Assembly: GCF_900099835.1 (NCBI RefSeq)
Contig: NZ_FNKP01000001.1
Coordinates: 992,001 to 1,056,000 of the forward strand
Direction of reading: 5' to 3'
DNA: 64,000 nucleotides
Source of the DNA: Paraburkholderia fungorum
Lineage (GTDB): Bacteria > Pseudomonadota > Gammaproteobacteria > Burkholderiales > Burkholderiaceae
Shown here: piece after piece, positions 27,885-36,761 of the stretch
How positions within the stretch are numbered: the first letter of the stretch is position 1
Layout of the letters: every line of letters begins with the position of its first letter
The notes under the pieces: generated by a model
The model's database searches: none
The model's input: the letters and a program-made list of their open reading frames with translations, nothing else
What the model was told of the DNA's origin: nothing
Made by a program: the position numbers and the translations under genes

Positions 27885-28321
27885 CAGGGCGCGGGCAGTC
27901 AATTGGACCTGCGTTTCCCTGCTTTTCAGCCCTCCGCGATGCGCCTGTTCATGCGGCGCATGCGCGCGGGCGGCTTTCTACTCCTTTTGCACATTGCGTT
28001 TGCGAGCACCCCGCAGACCCGTTAATGAATCGGCGGCCCCGTCTCTGTGCGCCCTCCCACCCGTAAAGGCAATTGTCAGAAAAAGCCGCCGGGTTGGTTC
28101 GATACCAAACTTGTCAAGCTGTTTCAAGTTGTTAGGGTTATGGTTTTTAATCCGGGCCGCTTTATAATCGGGGCATCATAAGATAGGCGTCTGGGCGTCC
28201 GCGTGCAATGCGTGCGGCGCCCCGACTACGCACAGGAATCGGACTCCGGACCGGCGCAGCGCGGGGTAGGCAGATCGGTGAATCGATTCCACACCCGCCA
28301 CTCACATCACAAGGGAATTTC
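27885..28321. other. Intergenic region upstream of the rfb operon
   Basis: No gene seen. The right half (28080-28170) is AT-richer and contains a plausible promoter (separate entry). A 7-bp inverted repeat at 27939-27945/27955-27961 has no T-run. Confidence 0.45.
28138..28168 (+). promoter_or_regulatory. Candidate rfbBACD promoter
   Basis: A perfect TATAAT at 28163-28168 lies 154 bases before rfbB. The only -35-like hexamer nearby is TTATGG at 28138-28143 with a long 19-base spacer, so activator dependence is possible. TTTCAA-N18-TTTAAT at 28122-28151 is an alternative. Confidence 0.4.
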
Positions 28322-29383
28322 ATGATCCTGGTAACGGGCGGTGCCGGCTTTATCGGCGCTAATTTCGTGCTCGACTGGCTCAATGCCTCGGACGAAGCGG
28401 TGCTGAATGTAGACAAGCTGACCTATGCCGGCAACCTGGGTACGCTCAAGTCGCAACAGGCCAATCCCAAACACATTTTTGTCCGCGCAGATATCTGCGA
28501 CCGCGCCGCGCTCGACGCACTGTTCGCCGAGCACAAGCCGCGCGCGGTGCTGCACTTCGCGGCCGAGAGTCACGTCGACCGCTCCATTCACGGCCCGGCC
28601 GATTTCGTGCAGACCAACGTGGTCGGCACTTTCACGCTGCTCGAAGCGACCCGCAATTACTGGAACGCGCTGGGCGACGCCGACAAGGCCGCGTTCCGCT
28701 TCCTGCACGTGTCGACCGACGAAGTGTTCGGCTCGCTGTCCGCTACCGATCCGCAGTTCTCCGAAACCACGCCGTATGCGCCGAACAGTCCTTACTCGGC
28801 GACCAAGGCGGGTTCCGATCATCTGGTGCGCGCGTACCATCACACGTACGGCCTGCCGGTACTCACCACGAACTGCTCGAACAACTACGGTCCGTACCAG
28901 TTCCCCGAAAAGCTGATCCCGCTGATGATCGCCAACGCGCTCGCGGGCAAGCCGCTGCCGGTATACGGCGACGGTCAGAACGTGCGCGACTGGCTGTATG
29001 TCGGCGACCATTGCAGTGCGATCCGCGAAGTGCTCGCGCGTGGCACGCCGGGCGAGACGTACAACGTGGGCGGCTGGAACGAGAAGAAGAATCTCGACGT
29101 CGTGCATACGCTGTGCGACCTGCTCGACCAGTTGCGCCCGAAGGCGAATGCGTCGTACCGCGACCAGATCACGTACGTGAAGGATCGTCCGGGCCACGAC
29201 CGCCGCTACGCCATCGACGCACGCAAGCTCGAACGCGAACTCGGCTGGCTGCCAGCGGAAACGTTCGAGACGGGTCTCGCGAAGACGGTCCAGTGGTACC
29301 TGGACAATCAGGCATGGTCCGACGAAGTGGCTTCGGGTGACTATCGGAAGTGGGTTGAGACCAACTACGCGCAGCGCGCGTAA
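28322..29383 (+). CDS. rfbB: dTDP-glucose 4,6-dehydratase
   Basis: 353 residues from ATG 28322 with AAGGGAA upstream. Second enzyme of dTDP-L-rhamnose synthesis. NAD loop [33 protein letters not shown], catalytic [24 protein letters not shown] and [16 protein letters not shown] are all present. The order rfbB-A-C-D with small gaps or overlaps makes a complete dTDP-L-rhamnose operon. Confidence 0.98.
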   Translation: MILVTGGAGFIGANFVLDWLNASDEAVLNVDKLTYAGNLGTLKSQQANPKHIFVRADICDRAALDALFAEHKPRAVLHFAAESHVDRSIHGPADFVQTNVVGTFTLLEATRNYWNALGDADKAAFRFLHVSTDEVFGSLSATDPQFSETTPYAPNSPYSATKAGSDHLVRAYHHTYGLPVLTTNCSNNYGPYQFPEKLIPLMIANALAGKPLPVYGDGQNVRDWLYVGDHCSAIREVLARGTPGETYNVGGWNEKKNLDVVHTLCDLLDQLRPKANASYRDQITYVKDRPGHDRRYAIDARKLERELGWLPAETFETGLAKTVQWYLDNQAWSDEVASGDYRKWVETNYAQRA

Positions 29384-29393
29384 AGGCACGGTA

Positions 29394-30287
29394 ATGGCGC
29401 GCAAAGGCATCATTCTCGCGGGCGGGTCGGGCACCCGTCTGTATCCGATCACGCATGTCGTCTCCAAGCAGTTGCTGCCGGTGTACGACAAGCCGATGAT
29501 TTACTACCCGCTGTCCACATTGATGGTGGCAGGTATTCGCGACGTGCTGATCATCTCCACGCCGCAGGACACGCCGCGTTTCGAGGCGATGCTCGGCGAC
29601 GGCAGCCAGTGGGGCATGAACATCCAGTACGCCGTTCAGCCTTCGCCGGACGGGCTCGCGCAGGCGTTCATCATCGGTCGCGAATTTGTCGGCAATGATC
29701 CGTCGGCGCTGATTCTCGGCGACAACATTTTCTACGGCCACGATCTCGCGAAGCAGCTCGAGCATGCAAGCGCGCAACCCGAAGGCGCCACCGTGTTCGC
29801 GTATCACGTGCACGATCCGGAGCGTTACGGTGTGGTCGAATTCGACAAGCAGTTCCGCGCGTTGTCGATTGAAGAGAAGCCGGTCAAGCCGCGTTCGAAT
29901 TACGCGGTTACGGGTCTCTACTTCTACGACAAGCAGGTGTGCGATATCGCGGCGGACATCAAGCCGTCGCCGCGCGGCGAACTCGAAATTACCGATGTCA
30001 ACTCGCGTTATCTCGCGGATGCGGCGCTCAATGTCGAGATCATGGGGCGCGGCTATGCGTGGCTCGATACCGGCACGCACGATTCGCTGATCGAAGCGGC
30101 CACCTTCATCGCGACGCTGCAGAAGCGTCAGGGTCTGGTCGTCGCGTGTCCGGAAGAGATCGCGTACCGGCAAAGCTGGATCGACGGCGAGCAACTGCTG
30201 GCGCTGGCCAAGCCGCTCGCGAAGAATGCCTACGGGCAGTACCTCCAAAACATTCTGACGGATCACGTTGCATGGCCATCCAAGTAA
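29394..30287 (+). CDS. rfbA: Glucose-1-phosphate thymidylyltransferase
   Basis: 297 residues from ATG 29394 with AAAGG upstream. Makes dTDP-glucose from dTTP and glucose-1-phosphate. [12 protein letters not shown] (nucleotide loop), [21 protein letters not shown] (metal Asp), [20 protein letters not shown] and [12 protein letters not shown] are typical. It overlaps the rfbC start by 16 bases. Confidence 0.98.
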   Translation: MARKGIILAGGSGTRLYPITHVVSKQLLPVYDKPMIYYPLSTLMVAGIRDVLIISTPQDTPRFEAMLGDGSQWGMNIQYAVQPSPDGLAQAFIIGREFVGNDPSALILGDNIFYGHDLAKQLEHASAQPEGATVFAYHVHDPERYGVVEFDKQFRALSIEEKPVKPRSNYAVTGLYFYDKQVCDIAADIKPSPRGELEITDVNSRYLADAALNVEIMGRGYAWLDTGTHDSLIEAATFIATLQKRQGLVVACPEEIAYRQSWIDGEQLLALAKPLAKNAYGQYLQNILTDHVAWPSK

Positions 30288-30823
30288 CCGCTACGGCGCT
30301 GCCGGAAGTCAAGATCATCGAGCCGAAGGTGTTCGGCGACGCGCGCGGCTTTTTCTTCGAGAGCTTTAACGCGGCCGAGTTTGCCGAGAAGGTCGAGCCG
30401 GGCGTCGAGTTCCTGCAGGACAACCATTCGCGTTCGGCGAAAGGCGTGCTGCGCGGTCTGCATTATCAGATCCAGCATGCGCAGGGCAAGCTGGTGCGCG
30501 TGGTCGAAGGCGACGTGTTCGACGTGGCAGTGGATATCCGCAAAAGCTCGCCGAATTTCGGCAAGTGGGTGGGTGTGCATCTGTCGGTCGAGAATCATCG
30601 GCAACTGTGGGTGCCGCCTGGTTTTGCACACGGATTCGTCGTGTTGTCGGAGTCCGCACAGTTTCTGTACAAGACCACCGACTACTGGTTTCCCGAGCAC
30701 GAGCGCAGCATCGTCTGGAACGATCCCGCCATCGGTATCGAATGGCCGATCGACTTCGAGCCGTTGCTGGCCGCGAAGGATGCGGCGGGCAAGCTGCTCG
30801 CCGATGCTGAAGTCTTCGCATAA
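30272..30823 (+). CDS. rfbC: dTDP-4-dehydrorhamnose 3,5-epimerase
   Basis: 183 residues from ATG 30272. Cupin-fold epimerase: [29 protein letters not shown] (catalytic His), [13 protein letters not shown] and [12 protein letters not shown] are conserved. The start lies inside the rfbA 3' end. Third enzyme of the rhamnose pathway. Confidence 0.98.
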   Translation: MAIQVTATALPEVKIIEPKVFGDARGFFFESFNAAEFAEKVEPGVEFLQDNHSRSAKGVLRGLHYQIQHAQGKLVRVVEGDVFDVAVDIRKSSPNFGKWVGVHLSVENHRQLWVPPGFAHGFVVLSESAQFLYKTTDYWFPEHERSIVWNDPAIGIEWPIDFEPLLAAKDAAGKLLADAEVFA

Positions 30824-30835
30824 GGAGCGGGCCGT

Positions 30836-31762
30836 ATGAGCGTACGTGAAGCCACGCAGACGATTCTCGTCACCGGTGTGAACGGTCAGGTGGGCTATGA
30901 ACTTGCGCGCACGCTGCAAGGGCTCGGCAACGTGGTCGCAGTGGATCGGTCGGTGATGGATCTCTCGGATCTGGATCAGGTCCGGGCGGTGGTCCGCGAC
31001 GTGCGTCCCACGCTGATCGTCAATCCCGCTGCTTACACCGCGGTCGACAAGGCCGAACAGGAAAGCGATCTCGCCATGCGCATCAACGGCGAAGCGCCGG
31101 GCGTCCTCGCCGAAGAGGGGAAGAAGCTGGGCGCGGCGTTGATCCACTATTCGACCGACTACGTGTTCAACGGCGAGAAAGAAGGGGCGTACGTCGAAGA
31201 CGATCGCACTGATCCGCAAAACGTCTACGGCCGCAGCAAGCTGGCGGGCGAGCAGGCGATTGCGGCGAGCGGCGCGAATCATCTGGTGCTGCGTACCAGC
31301 TGGGTGTACGGCACGCGCGGCAAGAATTTTCTGCTCACCATGCTGCGGCTCGGCGCCGACCGGCCCGAGTTGAAAGTCGTCGCCGACCAGTTCGGCGCGC
31401 CCACCTGGTGCAATACGATCGCCACGCTCACCGCGCATCTGGCCGCCCAATCTTTTGCCGCCGAAGACAGCGCCAAATGGTGGAGCGAGCGTTCGGGCGT
31501 CTATCACCTGTGCGCCGGCGATGCGACCTCCTGGCACGGTTTCGCGTCGGCGATTTTCGAACTCGCCGATCTGCAGAACAAGCCGAACGCGCTGCCCATT
31601 CCGGCGTCCGACTATCCGACGCCGGCCAAACGCCCGTCCAACTCCAGGATGTCGAACGACAAACTGGCGCGGGTATTCGGGCTCGCCGCACCGCACTGGC
31701 GCGATGCGTTGAAGCTGTGTCTGACGGACGGCTTTCCGAAGTCGCCGGCTGCGCGCCCCTGA
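30836..31762 (+). CDS. rfbD: dTDP-4-dehydrorhamnose reductase
   Basis: 308 residues. Last enzyme of dTDP-L-rhamnose synthesis. ILVTGVNGQVGYEL binds NAD(P)H; NPAAYTAVDKAE, STDYVFNG and YGRSKLAGE (Tyr/Lys pair) are diagnostic. AAGGAG precedes ATG 30836, 12 bases after rfbC. The C-terminal SDYPTPAKRPSNSRM segment is standard. Confidence 0.98.
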   Translation: MSVREATQTILVTGVNGQVGYELARTLQGLGNVVAVDRSVMDLSDLDQVRAVVRDVRPTLIVNPAAYTAVDKAEQESDLAMRINGEAPGVLAEEGKKLGAALIHYSTDYVFNGEKEGAYVEDDRTDPQNVYGRSKLAGEQAIAASGANHLVLRTSWVYGTRGKNFLLTMLRLGADRPELKVVADQFGAPTWCNTIATLTAHLAAQSFAAEDSAKWWSERSGVYHLCAGDATSWHGFASAIFELADLQNKPNALPIPASDYPTPAKRPSNSRMSNDKLARVFGLAAPHWRDALKLCLTDGFPKSPAARP

Positions 31763-32073
31763 AACCGCATGTCGACGGGCGGCGCTTATCGGAAGTCGAT
31801 AACTGCTGCGTGCTTCTCACCACCTTTGCCATGGCGTTTCGCGGCCTTAACTGCCTGACGGGAGTGAAAGGGGGTAGAGGTAGAATATCGTCGAAGGCAA
31901 CGACGCGCCGGCCCATTCATCGGGTGCGGCGCGTTAGCGTTCAGCACGCGCACATGGCCGTACGGCCTGCTGTTTTGTTGAGTCATGCCGAACATCAACG
32001 TGTACGCGGCGACGTCGATTGGCATCGAGGTAACGTCGATGTGGCGTAATAAATACCGTACCGAGGGGACTCT
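31763..32073. other. Intergenic region before manC, no gene seen
   Basis: About 310 bases. A short palindrome GGCCGTACGGCC (31956-31967) is followed by a T-rich tail but has only a 4-bp stem. TAGAAT at 31881-31886 resembles a -10 without a -35. Nothing firm can be called. Confidence 0.35.
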
Positions 32074-33489
32074 GTGAGTTTGTTACCGATCATCCTGTGT
32101 GGCGGCGCTGGGTCAAGACTCTGGCCCGTCTCGCGCGAGTTGCACCCGAAGCCGTTCATCCGACTCGCGGATGGCGAAAGCCTGCTGCAAAAGGCTTTCC
32201 TGCGCGCGGTGGCGTTGCCCGGCGTGAAGGAAGTGCTGACGGTAACCAATCGCGATCTGTTCTTCAAAACCGAAGACGATTTCCGCGAAGTGAATGCGAA
32301 AGGCCATCGCACTTCGTTCATCCTCGAACCGTTCGGCCGCAACACCGCCGCGGCGGTAGCGACGTCGGCCTTGCATACGGCGAAAGTGCACGGCGACGAT
32401 ACGGTCATGCTGGTGCTCGCCGCCGATCATCTGATCGCCGACCAGCAGGCTTTCGCCACAGCGGTCGAAGCCGCGACGAAGCTCGCGCAGGCAGGTAAGG
32501 TCGTGACTTTCGGCGTGCATCCCGAAACGCCTGAAACGGGCTACGGCTACATCGAGGCCGACGGCGACAAGGTCGTGCGCTTCGTCGAAAAACCTTCGCT
32601 CGACAAGGCTCGCGAATATCTCGCATCGGGCCGCTTCGTGTGGAATTCGGGCATGTTCTGCTTCACGGCGGGCACGATCCTGAAGGAAATGCGGCAGCAC
32701 TGCCCGGAGATTCTCGACGCCGCCTCAGTGTGCATGGAGAAGTCCCCCTCCGCCGAAGGGAAGGACGGCGCGCAGGTGCGTCTCGAACCCGGCTGTTTCG
32801 GCGCGGTGCCGGAACTCTCGTTCGATTACGCGGTGATGGAGAAGTGCCAGCAGGCGGCCGTGGTGCGCTGCGATATCGGCTGGACCGATGTGGGCTCGTG
32901 GACCGCGCTCAGCGATCTCTCGCCGGCCGACGCGAGCGGCAACCGCGTGGAAGGCGAGGCGCTGCTGGTCGACGTGAACAACTGCTACCTGCGTGGCGGC
33001 TCGCGAATGATCGGCGCAGTGGGCATCGACAACCTGATCGTGATCGACACGCCCGACGCGTTGCTCGTCGCGAACAAGGACCGGGCGCAGGACGTGAAGC
33101 AGATCTTTGCCGAACTGAAGTTGCGCGGTCACGATACCTACAAGGTGCATCGCACGGTGCATCGGCCGTGGGGCACGTATTCGGTGCTCGAAGAAGGTCC
33201 GCGCTTCAAGATCAAGCGCATCGAGGTCAAGCCGGGTGGGAGCCTCAGCCTGCAGATGCATCATCACCGGAACGAGCATTGGGTGGTGGTCAGCGGCATG
33301 GCGAAGGTCGTCAACGGCGAACAGGAATTCTTCGTGTCAACCAATCAGTCGACCTATATTCCTGCAGGTCACAAACACCGCCTCGAAAATCCGGGTGTAG
33401 TCGAGCTTGTGATGATCGAAGTGCAGAGCGGCGAGTATCTGGGCGAAGACGATATCGTCCGCTTTGAAGACATTTACGGACGTACTTGA
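32074..33489 (+). CDS. manC: Mannose-1-phosphate guanylyltransferase / mannose-6-phosphate isomerase
   Basis: 471 residues, bifunctional type. GTG start at 32074 after GAGGGGA. The guanylyltransferase domain has LCGGAGSRLWPVSRE, AADHLIAD and VEKPSLDKA. The C-terminal cupin isomerase domain has HRPWGTYSVLEEG, KIKRIEVKPGGSLSLQMH and HWVVVSGMAKV. It supplies GDP-D-mannose, precursor for mannose or, via Gmd and Rmd, D-rhamnose. It is followed by the ABC exporter after one base, which suggests a mannose- or rhamnose-containing polymer is the exported glycan. Confidence 0.96.
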   Translation: MSLLPIILCGGAGSRLWPVSRELHPKPFIRLADGESLLQKAFLRAVALPGVKEVLTVTNRDLFFKTEDDFREVNAKGHRTSFILEPFGRNTAAAVATSALHTAKVHGDDTVMLVLAADHLIADQQAFATAVEAATKLAQAGKVVTFGVHPETPETGYGYIEADGDKVVRFVEKPSLDKAREYLASGRFVWNSGMFCFTAGTILKEMRQHCPEILDAASVCMEKSPSAEGKDGAQVRLEPGCFGAVPELSFDYAVMEKCQQAAVVRCDIGWTDVGSWTALSDLSPADASGNRVEGEALLVDVNNCYLRGGSRMIGAVGIDNLIVIDTPDALLVANKDRAQDVKQIFAELKLRGHDTYKVHRTVHRPWGTYSVLEEGPRFKIKRIEVKPGGSLSLQMHHHRNEHWVVVSGMAKVVNGEQEFFVSTNQSTYIPAGHKHRLENPGVVELVMIEVQSGEYLGEDDIVRFEDIYGRT

Positions 33490-33490
33490 G

Positions 33491-34309
33491 ATGGATATCA
33501 GTTTTACCAACAATACCGAAGACCTGACGCGTCACACCGAGAAAGACGACCTGATCGTCGGTATGAAGTCGGTGCGGGTCTGGGGCACGCTCGGCTGGCA
33601 CGACATCCGTCAGCGCTATCGCCGGTCGGTGCTCGGGCCGTTCTGGTTCACGCTGAGCACGATCATCATGGTCGCCGTGCTCGGCGCGTTGTACTCCACA
33701 TTGCTACATCAGGAAATCTCCGACTACCTGCCGTATCTCGCGGTAGGTCTGGTCGTGTGGGCGTACCTGGCATCGGTCGCCAATGAAGGATGCATGGCGT
33801 TTATCGGCGCGGCCTATCTGATCAAACAGATCCGTCTGCCGCTCACCGTGCATGTCTGCCGGATCGCGTGGCGCAACTTCGTGATCCTGCTGCACAGCCT
33901 GCCGGTGGTCGTGGTGCTGCTGCTCGCCTTCGGACATTGGCCGGGCTGGGAGTTTGTGCTGGTGCCGTTCGCGCTGTTCATCCTGCTGCTGCACGGCGTG
34001 TGGCTCGGCGTCACGCTCGGCGTGCTGTGCGCGCGTTTTCGCGACATTCCGCCGATCGTCACCAATCTGATCCAGGTCGTGTTCTTCTTCACGCCGGTCA
34101 TGTGGTCGCCGGAAATTCTGAAAGACCGCGCGTGGGTTGCCGAATACAACCCGCTGTATCACCTGATCGAAACGGTGCGCGCGCCGCTCACAGGCCGTCC
34201 GACTCATTGGGAGTCGTGGGCCTGGTCGATCGGCTTGTTGATCGTCGGTTTTGCGTTCTCGCAATTCCTGATGAAACGTTTCCGTAATCGCGTTCCTTAC
34301 TGGCTTTGA
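33491..34309 (+). CDS. wzm: Polysaccharide ABC transporter permease (Wzm)
   Basis: 272 residues, six hydrophobic helices, ABC-2 type. IRQRYRRSVLGPFWFTLS near the N-terminus and the late FFFTPVMWSPEILKDR and YNPLYHLIETVRAPL are hallmarks of O-antigen/capsule export permeases (Wzm, KpsM, RfbA-type). It starts one base after manC. It moves completed lipid-linked polymer across the inner membrane with the downstream ATPase. Confidence 0.95.
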   Translation: MDISFTNNTEDLTRHTEKDDLIVGMKSVRVWGTLGWHDIRQRYRRSVLGPFWFTLSTIIMVAVLGALYSTLLHQEISDYLPYLAVGLVVWAYLASVANEGCMAFIGAAYLIKQIRLPLTVHVCRIAWRNFVILLHSLPVVVVLLLAFGHWPGWEFVLVPFALFILLLHGVWLGVTLGVLCARFRDIPPIVTNLIQVVFFFTPVMWSPEILKDRAWVAEYNPLYHLIETVRAPLTGRPTHWESWAWSIGLLIVGFAFSQFLMKRFRNRVPYWL

Positions 34310-34313
34310 TATT

Positions 34314-35090
34314 GTGAGTTCTTCATCGATTGTCGCTCGTAACATCTCCGTCGAATTTCCGATTTACGAGAACTCCCACCGCTCGCTGAAAAAGGCGGTG
34401 CTCAATCTCACGACGGGTGGCCGGATCGGCCAGGACGCGGGTCGCCATGCGATCGTCAAGGCGATCGACGACCTCAGCTTCAGCTTTACCGAAGGCGAAC
34501 GCATCGGTCTGATCGGCCATAACGGTTCGGGCAAGACCACGTTGCTGCGCACGCTGTCGGGCGTGTACGCGCCGGTGCGCGGCGAGCTGAAGGTGCAGGG
34601 CAAGATCGCGTCGCTGCTCGACGTGTCGATGGGTCTCGACCCCGACGCCACCGGCTTCGAAAACATCTATCTGCGCGGCATTCTCGACGGTTTGAAGCCG
34701 GCGCGAATCCGCAGCAAGATCGACGAAATCGCCGATTTCAGCGAACTCGGCGATTACCTGAATCTGCCGGTCCGCACGTATTCGAGCGGGATGATGCTGC
34801 GCCTCGCGTTCGCGATTTCGACCAGCGTCGAAGCCGATATCCTGATCATGGACGAATGGCTGAGCGTCGGCGACGCGGAGTTCGCCGTGAAGGCGGCCAA
34901 GCGTCTCGAAGGGCTGGTCGGCAAGGCGGCATTGCTGGTGGTGGCGTCGCACGATCCGAAGCTGGTGGCGCGCGTGTGCACCCGCAAGATTTCGATGGAA
35001 CACGGCAAAGTGGTGGCGGACGAGCCCGTGAGCCCGCCGGAGAAGAACGACGAGCCGCTGATCAGCCGCGGCGCGGGATTGCCGCATTGA
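34314..35090 (+). CDS. wzt: Polysaccharide ABC transporter ATPase (Wzt), short form
   Basis: 258 residues, GTG start 4 bases after wzm. Walker A is GHNGSGKTT, signature YSSGMMLRL, Walker B ILIMDEW, and the H-loop is in VVASHDPKLV. The N-terminal segment VEFPIYENSHRSLKKAVL is typical of Wzt/KpsT. It lacks the C-terminal carbohydrate-binding domain of about 150-180 residues found in Wzt proteins that recognise a terminal cap, so export should not depend on such a cap. Confidence 0.95.
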   Translation: MSSSSIVARNISVEFPIYENSHRSLKKAVLNLTTGGRIGQDAGRHAIVKAIDDLSFSFTEGERIGLIGHNGSGKTTLLRTLSGVYAPVRGELKVQGKIASLLDVSMGLDPDATGFENIYLRGILDGLKPARIRSKIDEIADFSELGDYLNLPVRTYSSGMMLRLAFAISTSVEADILIMDEWLSVGDAEFAVKAAKRLEGLVGKAALLVVASHDPKLVARVCTRKISMEHGKVVADEPVSPPEKNDEPLISRGAGLPH

Positions 35091-35117
35091 GATCGCGTCT
35101 GCGGCCTGGTGGGCGCG

Positions 35118-35140
35118 AGGGCACGCTGGCAGCGTGCCTC
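35118..35140. other. Hairpin downstream of wzt
   Basis: A roughly 10-bp stem with one bulged G (left arm 35117-35127, right arm 35131-35140) and a 3-base loop. No T-run follows, so it is not a standard terminator; it may stabilise the 3' end of the wzm-wzt mRNA. Confidence 0.3.
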
Positions 35141-35378
35141 GATGCGTAAGCTGCGCCCCGCGCGGTCTTCATCCCAGGCACGCGTCGGCACGTGCCGCGC
35201 ACGTATCGACACTCACCGGTGTTTCGTGGGACGTGAGGCCCAGCACCATCGTACCGCCGCGGCGCTCGCGAAAGCCGTCGCGGCGCAACCGGCAAAAACC
35301 GGACAGACATAACCCACAAGCGCACTTCAGAAGCGCGGCATAGAGGCGCAAACCAACGCGCAACAAGGTTCGAATTTC

Positions 35379-36761
35379 ATGCGAGCAAATCACCCCTTTC
35401 TTCGATACTCCGAATCCGTGCTGGTGCGTCAGCCGTTTCGCACCTTAAAGGGATTCGCCGGCGGCTATATCGCCTATCCGATTGCGGAGAGCCGGGAAAA
35501 GCGCATTGTGCGTCCGAAGATTCGAGAGCTGCGCGAGCACTACACGCTGCCTGTGCCGCACCGCAAACGCATTGCGCGGGAGCGGCTCGCGGGCATGCTC
35601 GAGTTCGCCGGTGCAAACGTGCCTTATTACCGCGATCTTTTTCAGGCGCGGCAGTTCGATCCTTCAAAGGTCAGGCAGGACCCGCGTTACCTCGAAGAAC
35701 TGCCGTATCTGACCAAGGACATCATCCGCGAACAGGGGCCGCGTCTGCTGTCGGTGCCGCTCGAGGCGGCCCCGCATCACGCGTGCAAGACCGGCGGCTC
35801 GACGGGTCTGTCCACCACGATTTACTACGACCAGGAAGGCGCGGATTACTCGTCGGCGGTGACCAGCTACTGTCGTGAGCGGATCGGCAAGCTGCGGCAT
35901 CGTTCGGAGCTTCACTTTGCGTGCCGTTTCCCGGATCAGGCGATTCCGCAGTGGCCGTCGCGCGAAGACTTCAAATGCTTTGCGATGAACCGCAGCAACA
36001 TTTTCTTCGACCGGATCGACGATCAGGGTCTCGAGGAAATGTGGCGCACGTTGAAGCGCCGCAAGCCGTATCTCGCGCACTCGCATCCGTCCACCATGTA
36101 CGCGCTCGCGTGCTACGTGCAGCGCAAGTACGGCGGCGGCAAGGCGTTCCAGGTGTTCGAATCGAGCGGCGAACTGCTCGAGCCGCATGCACGCGAAATG
36201 ATCGCGTCGGCACTGCGCTGCCGCGTGATCGACCGTTACGGCCTCGCCGAACTCGGCGTGATGGCCTATGAACTCGACGGTCACGAAGGCGGTTTCCAGA
36301 TTCTCGAATCCGAGGGCTGGCCGGAAAGCCGCGTGTCGGAGAATCATGCCGACGGCGCGCACGAACTCGTCTTCACCGGTTTCCGCAACCGGCTGATGCC
36401 GCTGATCCGCTACGCAACGGGCGACCTCGCGCGCGTGCAGGAAACGCTGAAGGGCTTCTTCCTGACCGACGTGGTCGGGCGCATTCACGATGTCGTGCCG
36501 ATCAACGGCGTCGCGCATCCTACGCACCATATCCAGGACATGCTGGATCATCGCGTCGGTGGCATTCAGGAATTCCAGATCGATTTGCGGACGTCGCCGC
36601 CTACCTTGCGGATCGTGCTGGAGCCTGCCGCCAGCGCTGAAGAGACAACCGCGAAGCTGCGCCATTTCTGGCAGGACGCGTTCACGATCGCGTATGTCGG
36701 ACATGACGACTTCGTGCGGGTCGGCAGCCGGGCAAAATTTAGACATGTGGTGACGGCATGA
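35379..36761 (+). CDS. PaaK/CapK-like adenylate-forming family protein
   Basis: 460 residues of the phenylacetate-CoA ligase/CapK branch of adenylate-forming enzymes. The ATP loop reads CKTGGSTGLSTTIYYD. DRYGLAELG and the later RYATGDLARV correspond to core motifs A5 and A7. The N-terminal 60 residues are basic and lack a signal. CapK-type proteins are common in capsule and O-antigen loci but their chemistry is mostly unproven; activation of a carboxylate for transfer to the glycan is a reasonable guess. It overlaps the NodB-like gene by 4 bases. Confidence 0.8.
   Translation: MRANHPFLRYSESVLVRQPFRTLKGFAGGYIAYPIAESREKRIVRPKIRELREHYTLPVPHRKRIARERLAGMLEFAGANVPYYRDLFQARQFDPSKVRQDPRYLEELPYLTKDIIREQGPRLLSVPLEAAPHHACKTGGSTGLSTTIYYDQEGADYSSAVTSYCRERIGKLRHRSELHFACRFPDQAIPQWPSREDFKCFAMNRSNIFFDRIDDQGLEEMWRTLKRRKPYLAHSHPSTMYALACYVQRKYGGGKAFQVFESSGELLEPHAREMIASALRCRVIDRYGLAELGVMAYELDGHEGGFQILESEGWPESRVSENHADGAHELVFTGFRNRLMPLIRYATGDLARVQETLKGFFLTDVVGRIHDVVPINGVAHPTHHIQDMLDHRVGGIQEFQIDLRTSPPTLRIVLEPAASAEETTAKLRHFWQDAFTIAYVGHDDFVRVGSRAKFRHVVTA

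Noticed and set aside
27939..27961. 7-bp inverted repeat after the Rmd-like gene as a terminator
   Set aside because: No T-run on either side and the stem is short.
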